A DNA stretch of 64,000 nt from an uncultured Aquimarina sp. (GTDB taxonomy: Bacteria > Bacteroidota > Bacteroidia > Flavobacteriales > Flavobacteriaceae): positions 56,939 to 120,938 of the forward strand of contig CANMKX010000013.1 of NCBI GenBank assembly GCA_947498595.1. The letters run 5' to 3'. Shown here piece after piece: positions 47,612 to 56,479 of this stretch. The position numbers and the translations under genes were made by a program. Under the pieces are notes generated by a model. It was not told the DNA's origin, made no database searches, and worked only from the letters and a program-made list of their open reading frames with translations. Within the stretch, counting starts at the first letter, position 1, and each line of letters begins with the position of its first letter.

Positions 47612-48484
47612 ATGAGTGTTTTAGTAAATAAAGATTCAAATATTATTGTTCAAGGATTCACTGGGAGCGAAGGGACTTTCCACGCTGGACAAATGATTGA
47701 GTACGGAACAAATGTAGTAGGTGGTGTAACTCCAGGAAAAGGAGGACAAGAACACTTAGGTAAACCAGTTTTTAATACAGTTGCAGAAGCTGTTGAAAAA
47801 GCGGGAGCTGATACTACAATTATTTTTGTTCCACCAGCATTCGCAGCAGATGCTATTATGGAAGCAGCAGACGCTGGGATAAAAGTAATTATTACAATTA
47901 CTGAAGGAATTCCTGTAGCTGATATGATCAAAGCATCAGATTATATTAAAGGTAAAGAGTGTCGTCTTATTGGACCTAATTGCCCAGGTGTAATTACACC
48001 AGGAGAAGCGAAAGTTGGAATTATGCCAGGTTTTGTATTCAAAAAAGGAAACGTAGGAATTGTATCAAAATCAGGTACATTAACTTATGAAGCTGCTGAT
48101 CAAGTAGTAAAAGAAGGATTAGGAATTACAACTGCTATCGGTATTGGTGGAGATCCAATTATCGGTACTACTACAAAAGAAGCAGTAGAGTTGTTAATTA
48201 ACGATCCAGAAACAGAATGTGTTGTAATGATTGGTGAAATTGGTGGACAATTAGAAGCTGATGCAGCAAAATGGATAAAAGAAAGCGGTACAAAAAAACC
48301 AGTAGTTGGATTTATCGCAGGAGAAACTGCTCCAGCAGGTCGTACTATGGGACATGCAGGTGCAATTGTAGGTGGTAGCGAAGATACTGCTGCAGCTAAA
48401 AAAGCAATTATGCGCGAATGTGGAATTCACGTTGTGGATTCTCCAGCAGAAATAGGTAAAAAAGTAGCTGAAGTTTTAGGATAA
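47612..48484 (+). CDS. sucD: Succinate--CoA ligase subunit alpha
   Basis: The alpha subunit carries the phospho-histidine and CoA-binding site of succinyl-CoA synthetase in the TCA cycle. The 290-residue protein has a CoA-binding Rossmann domain starting [17 protein letters not shown] and the ligase domain with the phosphorylated His248 in [11 protein letters not shown]. The beta subunit (sucC) is not in this window; separation of sucC and sucD is common in Bacteroidota. It has its own promoter and terminator. Confidence 0.97.
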   Translation: MSVLVNKDSNIIVQGFTGSEGTFHAGQMIEYGTNVVGGVTPGKGGQEHLGKPVFNTVAEAVEKAGADTTIIFVPPAFAADAIMEAADAGIKVIITITEGIPVADMIKASDYIKGKECRLIGPNCPGVITPGEAKVGIMPGFVFKKGNVGIVSKSGTLTYEAADQVVKEGLGITTAIGIGGDPIIGTTTKEAVELLINDPETECVVMIGEIGGQLEADAAKWIKESGTKKPVVGFIAGETAPAGRTMGHAGAIVGGSEDTAAAKKAIMRECGIHVVDSPAEIGKKVAEVLG

Positions 48485-48504
48485 ACACACAGCAATACCA
48501 TAAT

Positions 48505-48538
48505 AAAAAAACCTCTTGAACTTTCAAGAGGTTTTTTT
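48505..48538 (+). terminator. Terminator after sucD
   Basis: A perfect 16-bp inverted repeat with a 2-nt centre: A7-CCTCTTGAA paired with TTCAAGAGG-T7. Confidence 0.92.
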
Positions 48539-48707
48539 ATTAAAATTAATTCTTAAACAAAAGAATACCAATATCGATGAATTGGTTGTTTTATCGAATT
48601 TATAATATAAAATCATGGATGACATTTAAAAGGAACGAATGACATTTTGTATTTTTATATAAACAAAAAGTGATTTTATAAAAGAACAAATAAAAGTATC
48701 CATCAAT

Positions 48708-49529
48708 ATGAAAACAAAAAGAATAATTGTAGCGTTAAGTGCAGTAGGACTATTTTTATCCTGTGCAACAAATCCATTTACAGGAAAGAAAACATTAGCA
48801 CTAGTACCTAATACTCAGATTTTTCCATCTGCTTTTCAACAATATGATCAATTTTTAGGAGAAAACAAAGTAGTTAAAGGGACAAAAGATGCTCAAATGA
48901 TAACTAATGTAGGGCAGAAAATATCCAAAGCAGCAGAGCGTTGGCTAAATGCGAATGGATATCAAGGATACCTGAAAGATTATAAATGGGAATACAATCT
49001 CGTTGATGATAAAACAGTAAACGCTTGGTGTATGCCAGGAGGTAAAATAGTATTTTACACAGGAATTTTGCCAATAGCAAAAGGCGAAAGAGGTGTTGCA
49101 GCAATTATGGGACATGAAGTAGCGCATGCATTAGCGAATCATGGGCAACAAAGAATGAGTGCAGGACAAATTCAGCAAGTAGCAGGAGTCGCAACATCAA
49201 TTGCTGTTAGTGGTAAAAACGAACAAACACAACAAATCATTGGAACAGCTTTTGGTTTAGGATCACAATTTGGTGTAATGTTACCTTTTAGTCGTAGTCA
49301 TGAAACAGAGGCAGATAGAATAGGATTACAGTTAATGGCAATTGCAGGTTATAATCCAGATGAAGCAGCAGAATTATGGAAAAGAATGAAAGCAAATAGT
49401 GGAGGAAAATCTCAACCAGAATTTATGAGTACGCATCCATCTAATGACACTAGAATTAATAATTTAACAGCTTGGGCCCCTGCAGCAAAAGAAGAAGCTA
49501 AAAAATTTGGAGTAACTAGCTTTAAATAA
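48708..49529 (+). CDS. M48-family metallopeptidase lipoprotein
   Basis: A 273-residue zinc peptidase with a lipoprotein signal (LFLSC, lipidated Cys19). The zinc motif is His136-Glu137-x-x-His140 (MGHEVAHALANH) and the third ligand Glu lies in SRSHETEADRIGLQLMA. This matches the Oma1/LoiP/BepA-like branch of periplasmic M48 proteases involved in quality control of envelope proteins, as opposed to membrane HtpX. It is monocistronic, ending at a long hairpin. Confidence 0.92.
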   Translation: MKTKRIIVALSAVGLFLSCATNPFTGKKTLALVPNTQIFPSAFQQYDQFLGENKVVKGTKDAQMITNVGQKISKAAERWLNANGYQGYLKDYKWEYNLVDDKTVNAWCMPGGKIVFYTGILPIAKGERGVAAIMGHEVAHALANHGQQRMSAGQIQQVAGVATSIAVSGKNEQTQQIIGTAFGLGSQFGVMLPFSRSHETEADRIGLQLMAIAGYNPDEAAELWKRMKANSGGKSQPEFMSTHPSNDTRINNLTAWAPAAKEEAKKFGVTSFK

Positions 49530-49563
49530 TTGTAAATTACTTTTAAATATAAAGATAATACTT

Positions 49564-49607
49564 AAATTAGAAGCTGTACTAGAATTTCCTAGTACAGCTT
49601 CTAATTT
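49564..49607 (+). terminator. 19-bp perfect hairpin between the M48 gene and the next start codon
   Basis: A perfect 19-bp stem (core GAAGCTGTACTAG/CTAGTACAGCTTC) with a 6-nt loop and a short T run. It ends 5 bp before the ATG of the transporter gene, so it is both a terminator for the M48 gene and a possible block to translation of the next gene on read-through mRNA. Confidence 0.8.
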
Positions 49608-49612
49608 TTATA

Positions 49613-50908
49613 ATGATGCGAAAACTACCAAAAGGACACAATAAATTATTAAATGCTTGGGCATTTTATGATTGGGCAAATTCTGTATATAGCTTGACGA
49701 TTGTATCAGCGATTTTTCCGATTTTTTATGGAGCATTATTTGACGATAATGAAACCATTCAAATATTTGGATCTGATATACGGAGTACTCCATTAATTAA
49801 TTATGCTACAGCTATTGGTTTTGTAATTGTAGCAATTACTTCGCCTATACTATCAGGAATAGCAGATTACTTAGGAAATAAAAAGTTTTTCATGAAATTT
49901 TTTAATTATCTAGGTGCATTATCTTGTATAGGACTGTATTGGTTTAGTAAAGAAACTATTTATTTTAGTTTAATATGTTATATACTGGCATTAGTAGGTT
50001 TCTGGGGGAGTATTGTTTTTTATAATTCATATTTACCAGATATAGCATATCCAGAGCAGCATGATAAAATAAGCGCAAAAGGATATTCTTTGGGGTACGT
50101 TGGTAGTGTATTGTTATTGGTAGTAAACTTAGTAATGGTACTGACAGCCGAAGAAGGAGCTCCGCAAATTGAGGCCATGAAAAACTCTTTCATCATGGTT
50201 GGAATTTGGTGGATATTATTTAGTCAGTACTCGTATTATTATTTGCCAAAAGGAAATACGGGACACAAAATGACTAAAGATATTTTCTTTAAAGGTTTTA
50301 AGGAATTAAAAAGCGTATGGAAGGCTTTATCTCAAAATTTAAGATTAAAAAGATATTTAGGAGCTTTCTTTATATATAGCATGGCTGTACAAACAGTAAT
50401 GTTAGTAGCAACTTATTTTGGAGAACAAGAAATAAATTGGGGAGAAGGAAATGGAAAAACAATAGGCTTAATTGTTAGTATATTAATTATTCAGATTGTA
50501 GCCGTTTTCGGAGCATTTTTAACATCTTATTGTTCAAGAATATATGGTAATATTACAACTTTGATAGGAATTAATATAATATGGATAGTTTTATGTGTAT
50601 ATGCATTTTTCATTACAGAGCCTATTCAATTTTATAGCACAGCTGGTTTTGTAGGATTAGTCATGGGAGGGATACAAGCGTTATCAAGATCAACGTATTC
50701 AAAATTTTTACCAGAGACAGAAGATACAACATCCTATTTTAGTTTTTATGATGTTTCAGAAAAGGTTGGAATTGTAATAGGAATGATTATTTATGCTACA
50801 GTTGATTTGATAACTGGAAGTATGAGAAATGCAATACTATTTTTAGTTGTATTTTTTATCTTAGGAGTATTCTTATTATTTAGAGTTCCTAAAGAGAAAA
50901 ATGCATAA
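49613..50908 (+). CDS. UMF1-type MFS transporter
   Basis: A 431-residue protein with about 12 membrane helices and the UMF1 (Atg22-like) opening NAWAFYDWANSVYSLTIVSAIFPIFY, which serves as the family mark. Relatives include yeast Atg22, an amino acid exporter, but bacterial members are not well characterised and the substrate is unknown. The N-terminal match puts the start at ATG 49613 or the adjacent ATG 49616, right beside the hairpin. No promoter box is clear between the hairpin and the start. Confidence 0.9.
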   Translation: MMRKLPKGHNKLLNAWAFYDWANSVYSLTIVSAIFPIFYGALFDDNETIQIFGSDIRSTPLINYATAIGFVIVAITSPILSGIADYLGNKKFFMKFFNYLGALSCIGLYWFSKETIYFSLICYILALVGFWGSIVFYNSYLPDIAYPEQHDKISAKGYSLGYVGSVLLLVVNLVMVLTAEEGAPQIEAMKNSFIMVGIWWILFSQYSYYYLPKGNTGHKMTKDIFFKGFKELKSVWKALSQNLRLKRYLGAFFIYSMAVQTVMLVATYFGEQEINWGEGNGKTIGLIVSILIIQIVAVFGAFLTSYCSRIYGNITTLIGINIIWIVLCVYAFFITEPIQFYSTAGFVGLVMGGIQALSRSTYSKFLPETEDTTSYFSFYDVSEKVGIVIGMIIYATVDLITGSMRNAILFLVVFFILGVFLLFRVPKEKNA

Positions 50909-50935
50909 AAAGTCTTTTTTATGTAAAGAATCAAT

Positions 50936-50968
50936 AAAAATCTCGACCATAGGAGTCGGGATTTTTTT
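50936..50968 (+). terminator. Terminator before the type III PKS operon
   Basis: A 12-bp stem (AAAAATCTCGAC/GTCGGGATTTTT, one G-U pair) with a 7-nt loop and a T run; it separates the transporter gene from the operon. Confidence 0.82.
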
Positions 50969-50988
50969 GTTTTACAAAAGATGAATTT

Positions 50989-52116
50989 ATGAAAAAGCAT
51001 TCATATATCGTAGTTGTAGGAGGTGGATTAGCAGGATTGACTAGTGCAATTGATCTGGTACAAAAAGGGATTGAAGTAACACTTATAGAAAAAGAGATAT
51101 ATCCTAAACATAAAGTTTGCGGAGAATATATTTCTAATGAAGTGTTACCATATTTAGAACAATTGAATTTAGATATTTGTAGTTTAAAACCTGTTAGGAT
51201 ATCTAATTTCATGATTAGTACATCAAAAGGAAAAAAAATCGAAAGTGAATTGCCTTTAGGAGGTTTTGGAATAAGTAGATATACACTAGATAACTTTTTA
51301 TGGGAGCAAGCTAAAAAACTAGGTGTAAACTTAATTACTGATCAAGTAATAGATGTTTTTTATCAAGAAGATACTTTTGAAGTTAAAACAGCTAAAAATG
51401 GAAGTGTTACTAGTGATTTTGTAATAGGAGCTTATGGTAAACGATCTGGATTGGATAGGTCTCTGAAAAGAGGATTCAGTAATAAAAAGTCTCCTTGGTT
51501 AGCTGTTAAAGCTCATTATAAAGCTGCATTTGATGAAAAATCCGTTGCGCTTCATAATTTTGATGGAGGATACTGTGGATTGTCAAAAGTAGAAAACGAA
51601 ATGGTCAACGCTTGTTATTTGGTTAACTACGAGAGTTTTAAAAAACACAAAGATATAGACGAATTTCAGAAAGAAGTAATGTCAAAAAACCCATATTTGG
51701 CAGATTTTTTTGAAAATGCAGAGATTGCTTTTGAAAAACCAATCACTATAAGTCAAATTAATTTTGAAATGAAAAACCCAGTTGTAAATCATATTTTTAT
51801 GTGTGGAGATGCAGCTGGATTAATTCATCCGCTATGTGGTAATGGAATGGCTATGGCAATCCAAAGCGCACAAATTATATCTTGTATGATTTCTAAATAC
51901 TATTTTGGAATGGAAATGAGTAGAGAAAAATTAGAAAAAGCATATACTAAAGAATGGCAATCTCAATTTGGAACTCGATTACGTACAGGTAGAATACTTC
52001 AAAAAATATTGTTAAATCCAAAGCTACAAATCCTAGTTCAGAAAATAGCTCGTATATTCCCAATACTAGTTCCGTTTATTATAAAGAAAACACATGGTTC
52101 TCCATTAAAATGTTAG
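50989..52116 (+). CDS. FAD-dependent oxidoreductase of the type III PKS operon
   Basis: A 375-residue flavoprotein with the N-terminal Rossmann motif VVVGGGLAGLTSAIDLVQKG, a conserved Arg-type middle, and the C-terminal FAD motif FMCGDAAGLIHPLCGNGMAMA. It belongs to the geranylgeranyl-reductase/aromatic-hydroxylase superfamily. In known phenolic-lipid clusters a flavin hydroxylase oxidises the resorcinol ring made by the type III PKS, and I infer a similar role, either ring hydroxylation or reduction of a chain. It is the first gene of a seven-gene operon and overlaps the methyltransferase gene by 7 bp. Confidence 0.88.
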   Translation: MKKHSYIVVVGGGLAGLTSAIDLVQKGIEVTLIEKEIYPKHKVCGEYISNEVLPYLEQLNLDICSLKPVRISNFMISTSKGKKIESELPLGGFGISRYTLDNFLWEQAKKLGVNLITDQVIDVFYQEDTFEVKTAKNGSVTSDFVIGAYGKRSGLDRSLKRGFSNKKSPWLAVKAHYKAAFDEKSVALHNFDGGYCGLSKVENEMVNACYLVNYESFKKHKDIDEFQKEVMSKNPYLADFFENAEIAFEKPITISQINFEMKNPVVNHIFMCGDAAGLIHPLCGNGMAMAIQSAQIISCMISKYYFGMEMSREKLEKAYTKEWQSQFGTRLRTGRILQKILLNPKLQILVQKIARIFPILVPFIIKKTHGSPLKC

Positions 52117-52826
52117 TCAATACACAATATAGAAGCAATGAAGAAGAGTGGATGGATGATTTCCAAATGGAAGGAGATGTCTTAGAGAAAACATTGAGAG
52201 ATATTGCTAGAATAAACTATTGGTTAGGAGGAAACAAAATTACTTTAAACGGAGTTAAAGAATTACTTAAAGACAAATCCAAGAATAAAAAACATACAAT
52301 TGTCGATGTTGGTTGTGGTAATGGTGATATGCTTAGAGCCATAGCAAAATATGCAGATAAGAAAGGGTATAATCTTGAATTAATAGGTGTTGATGCAAAT
52401 TTATACACTATAAACCAAGCTAAAAAACTATCCGAAGATTATCCATCGATTCGCTATCATTGTGAAAATATATTTGATGAAGCATATAAAAAAAGAAGAT
52501 TTGATATCCTTTTGTGTACGTTAACATTGCACCATTTTGATGAAACAAAGGTTGAAGAGGTTTTAAAGATTTTAGTTAAACAATCAATGATTGGAGTAGT
52601 TGTTAATGACTTGCATCGAAGTAGAATAGCGTATTATTTATTCAAAATAATTTGCACAATCTTTGTTCATAATCCTATGGCAAAAAACGATGGATTGATT
52701 TCTATTTTAAGAGGGTTTAAACGGAATGAATTGAATAAACTTACTTTATCTTTAAAAAATAATAAGCATAGTATTAAATGGTGTTGGGCGTTTCGATACC
52801 AATGGATTATAAATACGATTAAATAA
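52110..52826 (+). CDS. Class I SAM-dependent methyltransferase
   Basis: A 238-residue methyltransferase with motif I IVDVGCGNGDMLRAI (about 67-81), an acidic motif II ending in GVDAN, and the motif IV region FDILLCTLTLHHF. It is encoded in a 7-bp overlap with the flavoprotein and 20 bp before the type III PKS. The likely job is O- or C-methylation of the polyketide product, as in Streptomyces SrsB; this is inferred from context, not residues. Confidence 0.88.
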   Translation: MLVNTQYRSNEEEWMDDFQMEGDVLEKTLRDIARINYWLGGNKITLNGVKELLKDKSKNKKHTIVDVGCGNGDMLRAIAKYADKKGYNLELIGVDANLYTINQAKKLSEDYPSIRYHCENIFDEAYKKRRFDILLCTLTLHHFDETKVEEVLKILVKQSMIGVVVNDLHRSRIAYYLFKIICTIFVHNPMAKNDGLISILRGFKRNELNKLTLSLKNNKHSIKWCWAFRYQWIINTIK

Positions 52827-52846
52827 TAAATTTAAAAGGAAATATT

Positions 52847-53899
52847 TTGAGTGTAAGAATAACAACAGTGACTAAAGAATTACCACCTTATACTCGTTCT
52901 ACAAGTGAAATACTTCCTTTTGTATCCCAATGGTTAGAAGGGCAAGAAGAACGATTTAAACGAAAAGTTTTAAAAATATTCGAGAATGCAGCAGTAGACA
53001 AACGGTATGGAATTATGAGTATAGAAGAAGTGTTTACGGCTACTTCTTTTGAAGCTAAAAACGATATATATATTAGGGAAGCAAAAAAAATGGGAAGTTC
53101 AGTTTTGCAGAAAGCATTAAAAAAAGCAGCTTGGGCACCAGATTCTCTTGATTATATTATTACAGTAAGCTGTACCGGAATCATGATTCCATCATTAGAT
53201 GCATATTTAATAAATGAACTTAATTTGCGTCAAGATATTGTAAGATTACCCGTTACCGAAATGGGATGTGCAGCAGGAGTATCTGGAATTATTTATGCTA
53301 AGAACTTTCTGAAAGCAAATCCAAGAAAAAGAGCAGCAGTTATTGCTGTTGAATCCCCTACGGCAACATTCCAATTAAATGACTATAGTATGACTAATAT
53401 AGTGAGTGCAGCTATTTTTGGAGATGGAGCTGCATGTGCATTATTATCATCTGAAAAAGAAGCTACAGGTCCTAGAATAGTAGGGGATGGTATGTATCAT
53501 TTTTATGATTCGACAAATATGATGGGGTTTAAATTGAGGAATACAGGTCTACAAATGATTTTGAATCCTTCGGTACCGGAAACAATAGCTATACATTTTC
53601 CAAAAATTATAAATCCTTTTCTTGAAAAAAATGGGAGAACAATCAATGACATAACTAATTTAATATTTCATCCCGGAGGTAAGAAAATAGTACATACAGT
53701 TGAACAATTATTTGGGTCAATGGGGAAAAATATTGATGATACAAAAGAGATACTTAAAGAATATGGAAATATGAGTAGCGTAACTATTTTGTATGTATTG
53801 GAAAAGTTTATGAATCGAAATCCGAAAAAAGGAGATACAGGATTAATGTTGAGTTTTGGCCCTGGTTTTTCGGCTCAACGTGTTTTATTAGAATGGTAA
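52847..53899 (+). CDS. Type III polyketide synthase (chalcone synthase-like)
   Basis: A 350-residue homodimeric-type PKS that extends a CoA- or ACP-borne starter with malonyl-CoA without a carrier protein. The catalytic triad is visible: Cys141 in EMGCAAGVSGI, His275 in LIFHPGGKK and Asn308 in YGNMSSVT. The GFG-like loop near the end appears as LSFGPGFSAQ. The start is a TTG at 52847 (MSVRITTV); the GTG next to it is out of frame. Bacterial relatives make alkylresorcinols and alkylpyrones from fatty acyl starters. The adjacent dehydratase, ketosynthase and ACP suggest that its starter is made on a dedicated carrier. Confidence 0.93.
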   Translation: MSVRITTVTKELPPYTRSTSEILPFVSQWLEGQEERFKRKVLKIFENAAVDKRYGIMSIEEVFTATSFEAKNDIYIREAKKMGSSVLQKALKKAAWAPDSLDYIITVSCTGIMIPSLDAYLINELNLRQDIVRLPVTEMGCAAGVSGIIYAKNFLKANPRKRAAVIAVESPTATFQLNDYSMTNIVSAAIFGDGAACALLSSEKEATGPRIVGDGMYHFYDSTNMMGFKLRNTGLQMILNPSVPETIAIHFPKIINPFLEKNGRTINDITNLIFHPGGKKIVHTVEQLFGSMGKNIDDTKEILKEYGNMSSVTILYVLEKFMNRNPKKGDTGLMLSFGPGFSAQRVLLEW

Positions 53900-53912
53900 T
53901 AAAATAGATACT

Positions 53913-54362
53913 ATGACTAAGGAAGAAATTATTTCGCACTTACCCTATACTAAACCGTTCCATTTTGTAGATAAAATTACCAAAGTATCTTTAGAAACGA
54001 TAGAAGGAGAATATTTGTTTAAAGAAGATGAGTTTTTTTACAAAGGACATTTTAAAAACAAACCAATAACTCCAGGAGTTATTCTAACAGAATGTATGGC
54101 ACAAATTGGATTGGTCAGCTTTGGTATATTTTTATTAGGAAATATTGTTAAAAATGAAGAAATATCATTAGCAATGAGTAGTACGGATATTCAATTTTAT
54201 AAAGCAGTATTACCTTTAGAAAAAGTAATAGTAAAAGCTGAAAAGATATATTTTAGATTTAATAAACTTAAGTGCGAAGTTTCTATGCTTAACGAAAATA
54301 AAAAGATCGTAGCAAAAGGAATTATTGCTGGAATGATTATTAAAAACGAAAATAAAAATTAA
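53913..54362 (+). CDS. Hotdog-fold 3-hydroxyacyl-ACP dehydratase
   Basis: A 149-residue FabZ/FabA-like protein with LPYTKPFHFVDKI at the N-terminus and the catalytic helix region YKGHFKNKPITPGVILTEC, where the His and the Glu in ILTECMAQ match the FabZ active site. It is separate from the FabZ fused to LpxC and is set 13 bp after the type III PKS. It probably dehydrates hydroxyacyl groups on the operon's ACP, giving an unsaturated chain, or acts as a thioesterase-like hotdog; the first is favoured by the retained His and Glu. Confidence 0.85.
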   Translation: MTKEEIISHLPYTKPFHFVDKITKVSLETIEGEYLFKEDEFFYKGHFKNKPITPGVILTECMAQIGLVSFGIFLLGNIVKNEEISLAMSSTDIQFYKAVLPLEKVIVKAEKIYFRFNKLKCEVSMLNENKKIVAKGIIAGMIIKNENKN

Positions 54363-54366
54363 ATAT

Positions 54367-55650
54367 ATGAGTAAGCGTCGTGTTGTGATCACTGGTTTAG
54401 GAGTTGTATCTCCTAATGGAATCTCTTTGCGAAGTTTTAATAAAGCAATTCAAAAAGGGGAAAGTGGCATTAGATTTGAAAAAGAATTAGAGAAACTAAA
54501 GTTTTCATGTCAACTAGCTGGAAAACCAATATATAGCGATGATTATTTAAACAATTACTTTAACAATATTGAGTTACGAGGATTAAATGCTTCAGGTTTG
54601 GAATACGGAGTAATAGCAGGGTTAGATGCTTGGAGAGATGCAGGATTTGAATTAAATAATAGTGATGAACCATTATGGGATGTCGGAGTGATTTTTGGAA
54701 CAGGAATTTTAGGCGTTGATAAATTTAGGGAGGCAATTTATAAAGTAGACGAAGGTAAAGTAAGAAGATTAGGGAGTACAACTGTACCACAAACTATGGC
54801 TAGTGGAATAAGCGCTTTTTTAGGAGGTAAAATTGGATGTGGAAATATTGTAACGACTAATTCTTCTGCTTGTAGTACAGGAACTGAAGCCATTTTAATG
54901 GGATATAATCATATTTTAACAGGGCAGGCAGAGGTTATTTTAGCAGGAAGTACGAGTGATGCAAGTCCGTATGTTTGGGGAGGCTTTGATGCGATGAGGA
55001 TTTTACCTAATAAATATAATGATAATGAATCTAAAGCTTCAAGACCTATGAGTGCTTCTGCAAGTGGATTTGTTCCAGGGAGTGGAGCTGGGGCTTTAAT
55101 AATAGAAAGTTACGAACATGCAATAAAGAGAGGTGCAAAAATATATGCCGAAATTTTAGGAGGTAATAGTAATAGTGGGGGACAACGCAATGGAGGTAGT
55201 ATGACAGCTCCTAATAGTATTGCTGTCCAAAAATGTATAAAAGATGCTATTAAAAATGCAAATATTACAGCAAATGATATAGATGCTATTAATGGACATT
55301 TAACAGCGACAAGTAAAGATTCAACAGAAATAAAAAACTGGTGTGAAGCGTTAAATCGTTATGGAGATGATTTTCCTTATATTAATTCACTAAAAGGAAT
55401 GACTGGTCACTGCTTAAGTGCTTCAGGTAGTATAGAAGCTGTAGCTACAGTTTTAGAATTAAATAATGAGTATATTTTTGGGAATATTAATTGCGATGAT
55501 TTAAATCCTAAAATAACAGCGTTAATTTCAGAAAAATCAATACCTCAAAAAACAATATCCTATCAAGCAAATATTATAGCAAAAGCTAGTTTTGGTTTTG
55601 GTGATGTAAATGCATGTATTATTTTTAAAAAGTATAAAAACGAAAAATAG
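54367..55650 (+). CDS. Beta-ketoacyl-ACP synthase (FabF-like)
   Basis: A 427-residue condensing enzyme with an intact Cys-His-His site: Cys169 in NSSACSTG, His311 in INGHLTATS and His348 in KGMTGHC, with Lys343 before it. In the first His motif the usual Gly after His (AHGTST) is Leu here, which places it in a side branch of the FabF group. It is located 4 bp after the dehydratase gene and 4 bp before the ACP gene. It should extend the acyl chain on the operon's own ACP with malonyl-ACP. Confidence 0.9.
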   Translation: MSKRRVVITGLGVVSPNGISLRSFNKAIQKGESGIRFEKELEKLKFSCQLAGKPIYSDDYLNNYFNNIELRGLNASGLEYGVIAGLDAWRDAGFELNNSDEPLWDVGVIFGTGILGVDKFREAIYKVDEGKVRRLGSTTVPQTMASGISAFLGGKIGCGNIVTTNSSACSTGTEAILMGYNHILTGQAEVILAGSTSDASPYVWGGFDAMRILPNKYNDNESKASRPMSASASGFVPGSGAGALIIESYEHAIKRGAKIYAEILGGNSNSGGQRNGGSMTAPNSIAVQKCIKDAIKNANITANDIDAINGHLTATSKDSTEIKNWCEALNRYGDDFPYINSLKGMTGHCLSASGSIEAVATVLELNNEYIFGNINCDDLNPKITALISEKSIPQKTISYQANIIAKASFGFGDVNACIIFKKYKNEK

Positions 55651-55654
55651 TTTT

Positions 55655-55909
55655 ATGAGTAAAGAGATTAATATAGAAGAATTAAAGTCGATTATAGAAC
55701 CTTATGTTCAAAATAAAGAAAATTGGGATAATCTTACAGATGAAACAGATTTTATTAACGATTTAGAAATCAATTCAGCAAATTTAGTAGACATTGTATT
55801 AGATATAGAGGATGCATTTGAAATTGAAATAGATAATGAATCAATGGAGCAAATGTTGACTATAAAATCTTCTATAACCGTTATTAAAGATAAAATTAAT
55901 AATAAATGA
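55655..55909 (+). CDS. Acyl carrier protein of the type III PKS operon
   Basis: From ATG 55655 (MSKEINIEE) the protein is 84 residues, a normal ACP size; a frame opening at 55610 lies inside the ketosynthase gene and is rejected. The phosphopantetheine serine is Ser41 in DLEINSANLVDIV. The usual DSL triplet is NSA, so this is a divergent carrier that may depend on the dedicated transferase encoded next. Acidic helices II and III are clear. It overlaps the transferase gene by 4 bp (ATGA). Confidence 0.88.
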   Translation: MSKEINIEELKSIIEPYVQNKENWDNLTDETDFINDLEINSANLVDIVLDIEDAFEIEIDNESMEQMLTIKSSITVIKDKINNK

Positions 55910-56445
55910 TAGGGAACGATCTTGTTGATTTAGAGTTAGCAAGAAGTTTGGGGAGTGATAAAAAAGAACGTTGGCTTGAAAAAGTATTTACCAAGGGAGA
56001 GTTAGATCTTATTGATAGATCAGATAATCCATTTCTTAAGGTATGGCAATTTTGGAGCATGAAAGAGGCTGCATATAAAAGATATCATAGAGAGTATGCA
56101 TTAGCACCAATTTTAAATCCAAAACAGTATGAATGTATTACGAATTCTAAGATACGCATTGCAAACGAAGAATATTTGACTACAACCAAAATAACTGAAA
56201 ATTATATTCATAGCTTTACTTCTGCCTCAAAAGTCAATACTGTTGGAATTACTCTTAACACTATTACTGCAAGAACGAAATTAAAAATGCTTATAGCAGA
56301 AAGATTCCTATTAGACTTGTCAAAACTTAGGATAGATAAAGATAGTTATAGAATCCCTAATTTATTTTATAAAAAAAAGAGATTAGACCTAAATATATCT
56401 CTAAGCCATGATGGTATTTATTCTAGTTACATAGTTAATCTATAA
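55906..56445 (+). CDS. 4'-phosphopantetheinyl transferase family protein
   Basis: A 179-residue protein of the AcpS/Sfp superfamily, with the Mg-binding Asp in MIGNDLVDLE and the WSMKEAAYK motif (Glu and Lys) near residue 53. It should convert the neighbouring ACP from apo to holo form by attaching phosphopantetheine from CoA. The ATG overlaps the ACP stop codon, so they are coupled in translation. It is the last gene of the seven-gene operon. Confidence 0.88.
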   Translation: MIGNDLVDLELARSLGSDKKERWLEKVFTKGELDLIDRSDNPFLKVWQFWSMKEAAYKRYHREYALAPILNPKQYECITNSKIRIANEEYLTTTKITENYIHSFTSASKVNTVGITLNTITARTKLKMLIAERFLLDLSKLRIDKDSYRIPNLFYKKKRLDLNISLSHDGIYSSYIVNL

Positions 56446-56479
56446 GTTTAAGTGGATCTTTTAAGTATTTTTATACTAG

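Noticed and set aside
55610..55654. Longer ACP reading frame beginning within the ketosynthase gene
   Set aside because: An ATG at 55655 directly after the ketosynthase stop gives a normal ACP length.
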